A program made the position numbers and the translations under genes. A stretch of DNA of 64,000 bases from Methylotenera versatilis 7. Its GTDB lineage: Bacteria > Pseudomonadota > Gammaproteobacteria > Burkholderiales > Methylophilaceae. The notes beneath the pieces are model-generated. The model did not search any database and was not told the origin of the DNA. It worked only from the letters and a program-made list of their open reading frames with translations. The stretch spans positions 1,178,001-1,242,000 of the forward strand of contig NZ_JUGF01000002.1 of NCBI RefSeq assembly GCF_000799165.1, read 5' to 3'. Below, one piece after another: positions 60,777 through 64,000 of this stretch (positions are counted from its first letter, which is position 1; each line of letters begins with the position of its first letter).

Positions 60777-62698
60777 TGACTCAGTCATACGGGCTTACTG
60801 CACATCATCTAGCTTTACTTTTTCCCTTTCATTTTGTTATTGATCGACGTTTTAGAATCGTTCAGCTTGGGCCAAATATTGGTGCTAAATTTGATAGTGA
60901 TATTTGCTTAAATGCATACATGGATGATTTTTTTTCACTTACAACGCCAGCGTCTTTGCTAAATTGGCGCTATCTACATTCCTTAGAAAATGAGTTTTGT
61001 GTTTTAAGACACAAAAAGACGCAAATAGACTTTAGTGCAAAAATACTGCCATCAAGTCCAGACACCTTACTTTTCTTAATTAAACCGCTTATTAATACCG
61101 AGGCCTATCTTGATCAGTTTGGCTTTGATGCTGCTGATTTCTCCAATCATGATTTGATTAATGACCTGTTTCAGCACGTCAATAAAACTAACAGCAAAAA
61201 AGATATTAATCTAAATGATGCGCTTATTGCGCAAGAGGCTCAGTTGACGGAGATTCGCCAATTACTTGAAACACAAGAGGCTGAATCTCGCAAACTTGCG
61301 CATATTATTTCTCGTTCCTCTTATTGGGTCGTTGTTGCCGATACTAAAGGAAATGTCGAGTGGGTTAATACAGCTTTTTTAGAAAATTCGGGGTTAACGC
61401 AAGAGGCTGTAATCGGTTGTAATCTGAGCCAGTTGCTCACAGAGTCACCTGATCAATTTCAGGTGATTAGAGAGACATTGCTCAATCAGAGTAGCTATCA
61501 AAAAGAAATTTTGCTTAATATCGGCGGTGAAGCCAAATGGATTGATATGGATATCAGGCCGCTTTTTGGCGATGAAGACAGTATCTTGAATTTCATTGCT
61601 ATTGGGCGAGATATTACCGTACAAAAACAAGCTCAGATTCGTTCGTCACAATTAACGGTCGAGTTAAATAGCATTTTTGATTTAAGCGTCGATGGGTTTG
61701 TATCATTTGATGAAGGTGGTAAGGTAAGTCGGGTTAATACAGCATTTTTAACCATGACAGGCCTCAAACAATCTCAGCTTGAGTGCATTGCCATAGATCA
61801 GTTCGAGGTGTTAATTGCCGACATCTCTGAGCGGTTCGAAGATTCTGCAACGAAAGATAGTAGTAGTGTTTCGATTATAAAAATCGTGCAGCCAGATAGC
61901 AATGCTGGAGCCATTACTACAATTAGAAGAACGATAAAACAAGTTTTTGATAGTGATAGCTTGTCGCCACGCGTAATTAATTACTTTCAAGATATCACAC
62001 ATGAATATGAGTTAAGTCGGATGAAAGGTCAGTTCTTATCTACAGCAGCGCATGAATTAAGAACGCCTATGGCCAGTATATTTGGCTTTTCTAACCTTCT
62101 GATTAAGAGAGATTTTAACCCTGCACAAAGTAAAGAAATACTTGAAAATATTTTCAGGCAGGCAACACGCATGACAAAGTTGATTAATGATCTACTTGAT
62201 TTGGCGCGTATTGAGGCAATAGGAAAGCTATCTTTCATTACTGAAACGATAGATGTTGCGAGCCTAATAGATACAGCTCTGCAAGAATTTAAAATTATTA
62301 CGGATAAGCGTGTGGTTGAATTCCAGCATCCTGACAAGGCACTGCCCATTACTGGAAACTTCGACAAACTCATACAGGTACTTCTGAATTTACTAACCAA
62401 TGCGCATAAATACTCTTTTCCAGATAAAGTCATCAAAATCACCATTCTTGAAAGTACGCTTGAAGGTCATGATTATGTTGGGTTTTGTATATTAGATGCG
62501 GGTATTGGCATGACGCGTAGTGACCTTAACAAGTTGTTTGAGCCATTTTTCAGGTCTGCAAGTACTAGTGGAATTCCAGGTACAGGTTTGGGCATGCGTA
62601 TCGTGAAAGAGATTATTGAGCTGCATAATGGGAAAATTGAAGTGGAATCGGAGTTAAACATCGGTACTACGGTCACCTGCTTGCTGCCCAAAGCGTAA
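60776..62698 (+). CDS. PAS-domain sensor histidine kinase
   Basis: A 640-residue kinase without membrane helices. A poorly conserved N-terminal sensor part (1-135) and a coiled helix (about 150-175) precede two PAS domains (about 178-285 and 293-410). The HisKA box STAAHELRTPMASIFGF gives phospho-acceptor His426, and the ATPase part shows LLTNAHKYS (N box), DAGIGM (G1) and GTGLGM (G2). It should phosphorylate the upstream HTH-receiver protein and/or the receiver encoded downstream. Being soluble it probably senses a cytoplasmic cue such as redox or a small ligand. Confidence 0.92.
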   Translation: MTQSYGLTAHHLALLFPFHFVIDRRFRIVQLGPNIGAKFDSDICLNAYMDDFFSLTTPASLLNWRYLHSLENEFCVLRHKKTQIDFSAKILPSSPDTLLFLIKPLINTEAYLDQFGFDAADFSNHDLINDLFQHVNKTNSKKDINLNDALIAQEAQLTEIRQLLETQEAESRKLAHIISRSSYWVVVADTKGNVEWVNTAFLENSGLTQEAVIGCNLSQLLTESPDQFQVIRETLLNQSSYQKEILLNIGGEAKWIDMDIRPLFGDEDSILNFIAIGRDITVQKQAQIRSSQLTVELNSIFDLSVDGFVSFDEGGKVSRVNTAFLTMTGLKQSQLECIAIDQFEVLIADISERFEDSATKDSSSVSIIKIVQPDSNAGAITTIRRTIKQVFDSDSLSPRVINYFQDITHEYELSRMKGQFLSTAAHELRTPMASIFGFSNLLIKRDFNPAQSKEILENIFRQATRMTKLINDLLDLARIEAIGKLSFITETIDVASLIDTALQEFKIITDKRVVEFQHPDKALPITGNFDKLIQVLLNLLTNAHKYSFPDKVIKITILESTLEGHDYVGFCILDAGIGMTRSDLNKLFEPFFRSASTSGIPGTGLGMRIVKEIIELHNGKIEVESELNIGTTVTCLLPKA

Positions 62699-62792
62699 GG
62701 TGTGCAACTTGCCTTGCTGGGATGCAGTTTAATGCACTTTATTAAAACGCTGTTTTTTATATGAATGACATAAAGTAATAAAGGATTCAACG

Positions 62793-63197
62793 ATGAAACC
62801 AACTGAGACGAAACCATCTAGCCAGCGATCTAAAATCGTGATTGTAGAAGACCAGCCAGAAATAAGGCTACTCTTAAGAATGACGCTTGAGATCAACGAC
62901 TATGAAATTTTTGAAGCTGGCGATGCGCAAATGGGTTTGCATTTAATTGAAAGGGTTGAGCCTGACTTGATTTTATTGGATGTCATGATGCCGGGCGAGA
63001 TAAATGGATTCATACTATGCGAGATGCTCAAGTCGACAAGCTGGTCTGAAAATATTCCAATTATCTTTTTAACAGGCGCTGATTCTGATGAGGATCGTAA
63101 AGCAGGCTTGCAATCTGGCGCTAGTCACTACTTGGTTAAACCTTTTTTACCAGAAAAAGTAGTATCACTTTGTGAAGAGATACTTGGTAAAAAATAG
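62793..63197 (+). CDS. Stand-alone response regulator receiver protein
   Basis: A 134-residue single receiver domain (CheY-like) with VEDQPEIR acidic pocket, phospho-acceptor Asp63 (LLDVMMPG), Thr in FLTGAD and Lys in LVKPF. No output domain is present, so it likely acts by protein contact or as a phosphate sink in a relay with the kinase 94 bases upstream. AAAGG lies before the ATG. Confidence 0.92.
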   Translation: MKPTETKPSSQRSKIVIVEDQPEIRLLLRMTLEINDYEIFEAGDAQMGLHLIERVEPDLILLDVMMPGEINGFILCEMLKSTSWSENIPIIFLTGADSDEDRKAGLQSGASHYLVKPFLPEKVVSLCEEILGKK

Positions 63198-63470
63198 GTG
63201 GATCTTGGTTTTTCGGGAGATGAGGCTAATCGTTTTTATTCGCTGACGGGTAATTCTATGAGGTGTCTTTTCTGCGGAAAATCAGGCGCAGAGAGTATCG
63301 AATAAAACATGCTAGCAGTGCTAGTCGCCGAGTTGATAGCATTTGCAAAAAAAGCTCAAGACGTGCCCATTTTCATTTTGTGAGCGTTATTGAAAGCATA
63401 GCTCTTGCTAGTTTAGTGATGGAAGGCGTTGTGATTGGCGTGGCTGTGTGTATAGCCGTATGCCAACACC

Positions 63471-63581
63471 TTAATATGTATCATCCTTCATAAATCTGCC
63501 TAATCTGCTGCCGAGCAGGTATCCGACTGAAATCCATATAGTTGCGATACTCACTACAATTAACCAGTTATTAACATACAT
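63471..63581 (-). CDS. Small single-helix membrane protein
   Basis: A 36-residue frame with a strong ribosome binding site (GGGAGAG, 6 bases before ATG 63581). It encodes one hydrophobic helix (WLIVVSIATIWISVGYLLG) followed by a basic-acidic tail (SRLGRFMKDDTY). The good start signal and clear membrane topology favour a real small protein. Function unknown. Confidence 0.5.
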   Translation of the reverse strand: MYVNNWLIVVSIATIWISVGYLLGSRLGRFMKDDTY

Positions 63582-63843
63582 TTATCTCTCCCGAACTAAA
63601 TCCTTGGGCTCATCAAAGCTATGCAAGTATTCAGTAGTTTTTGATAAAAACATTAACCTTATCTGACAAATGAATATATTTCAAATTTTTCATTTATTTC
63701 ATAAATTTCATTTTATACCAGAATTATTCGTATGGGTGCAATTATTTATCGGCAATTTATATACATTGAGGCTTATTCAACTATCAGGTGAAAAATCATT
63801 TTTCTGAGCATTAATGCTGACGAATACCTAAATTAAATTTATA
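63582..63843. other. Intergenic region without a gene
   Basis: Very AT-rich. It contains a partial match to the shared motif (TTGATAAAAACATTA, about 63640-63655). No ORF with a ribosome binding site was found on either strand. Confidence 0.5.
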
Positions 63844-63872
63844 CAGGTGAGGCCTTTGCATGGCCTCACCTG
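63844..63872. terminator. Perfect 11-bp hairpin
   Basis: CAGGTGAGGCC (63844-63854), loop TTTGCAT, GGCCTCACCTG (63862-63872). It is the most stable hairpin in the window but has no U-tract on either side. It may end a transcript or be part of a structured leader: GGGTTAGCTCCC at about 63919-63930 could form a second small stem. The downstream gene lies outside the window. Confidence 0.5.
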
Positions 63873-64000
63873 GGTATAGATAACTCAACTTGAGCGCTTC
63901 AATTTTTTTGCCGCGATAACGGGTTAGCTCCCTGTTTTCCCTGTTAGATAACTATGTTTAGCAAGGTTGTGATGATTCAGACATTACCAGATGCGATAGG

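Noticed and set aside
63263-63493. Plus-strand frame of 76 codons starting at GTG
   Set aside because: The start signal is poor, the N-terminal half is a run of basic residues with no fold, and its end overlaps a better supported minus-strand small gene.
63844-64000. c-di-GMP (GEMM) riboswitch
   Set aside because: A GCAAAGGCC-like string appears on the minus strand, but the required paired arms and the other conserved blocks are absent.

Overview
The window looks like a contiguous chromosomal stretch of a moderately AT-rich betaproteobacterium, most likely of the Methylophilaceae (Methylotenera-like). This placement is inferred from the gene order pssA-leuA, ypjD beside ffh, the etfBA / LysR / ETF-quinone oxidoreductase block, and overall protein flavour; no rRNA is present to confirm it. 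No integrase, transposase, prophage or CRISPR array was seen.

Layout. 1-7.4 kb: tail of pssA, leuA behind a long structured leader with a Leu-rich ORF, a YedA-like exporter, a HAD phosphatase, an orphan DUF2235 hydrolase, ypjD and ffh. 7.7 kb: tRNA-Lys. 8.1-12.9 kb: a minus-strand operon (PepSY, DUF2271, DUF4198, ApbE, membrane flavoreductase) behind a promoter with a Fur-box-like palindrome; it looks like a reductive iron-acquisition system without its TonB receptor. 13-19.7 kb: extracytoplasmic intradiol dioxygenase, YihY, alpha/beta hydrolase, a ModE-type HTH protein with an abnormal start, a DUF2383-type protein, a small secreted protein, an HPP-CBS protein and galE. 20-26.3 kb: exonuclease/GIY-YIG fusion, recQ and a PAS-GGDEF-EAL protein. 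26.4-31.8 kb: fpr, etfAB, LysR and ETF-QO, with several dyads in the LysR/etfB gap. 31.8-41.2 kb: small proteins, YbaL-type antiporter, a novel-looking membrane protein, EamA, TSUP and MFS transporters, LysR, ribA. 41.4-41.7 kb: tRNA-Val and tRNA-Asp with a strong terminator.

41.8-48.3 kb is the most unusual part: an OmpA-family protein diverges from a three-gene cassette. The cassette holds a 691-residue lipoprotein with a (Pro-Thr)24 stalk and long Gly/Leu/Pro/Val/Thr repeats, a TpsB-type outer-membrane transporter placed after an intrinsic terminator, and a cupin-8/JmjC-like Fe(II)/2-oxoglutarate oxygenase. I infer a surface adhesin or matrix system with a dedicated exporter and a possible modifying hydroxylase.

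48.6-63.6 kb: a complete tad (Flp pilus) locus on the minus strand (flp, tadV, tadE, cpaB, rcpA, tadZ, tadA, tadB, tadC, tadD, DUF3613, tadG), preceded by a divergent signalling set (N-terminal HTH plus C-terminal receiver, PAS histidine kinase, stand-alone receiver). A motif, TGATAAAAATGATA, recurs upstream of the lipoprotein, of a 65-residue orphan protein and in the flp/regulator gap, with a weaker copy in the ompA/lipoprotein gap. It may tie the surface cassette and the pilus locus into one regulon. The last 400 bases hold only a small membrane protein start and hairpins.
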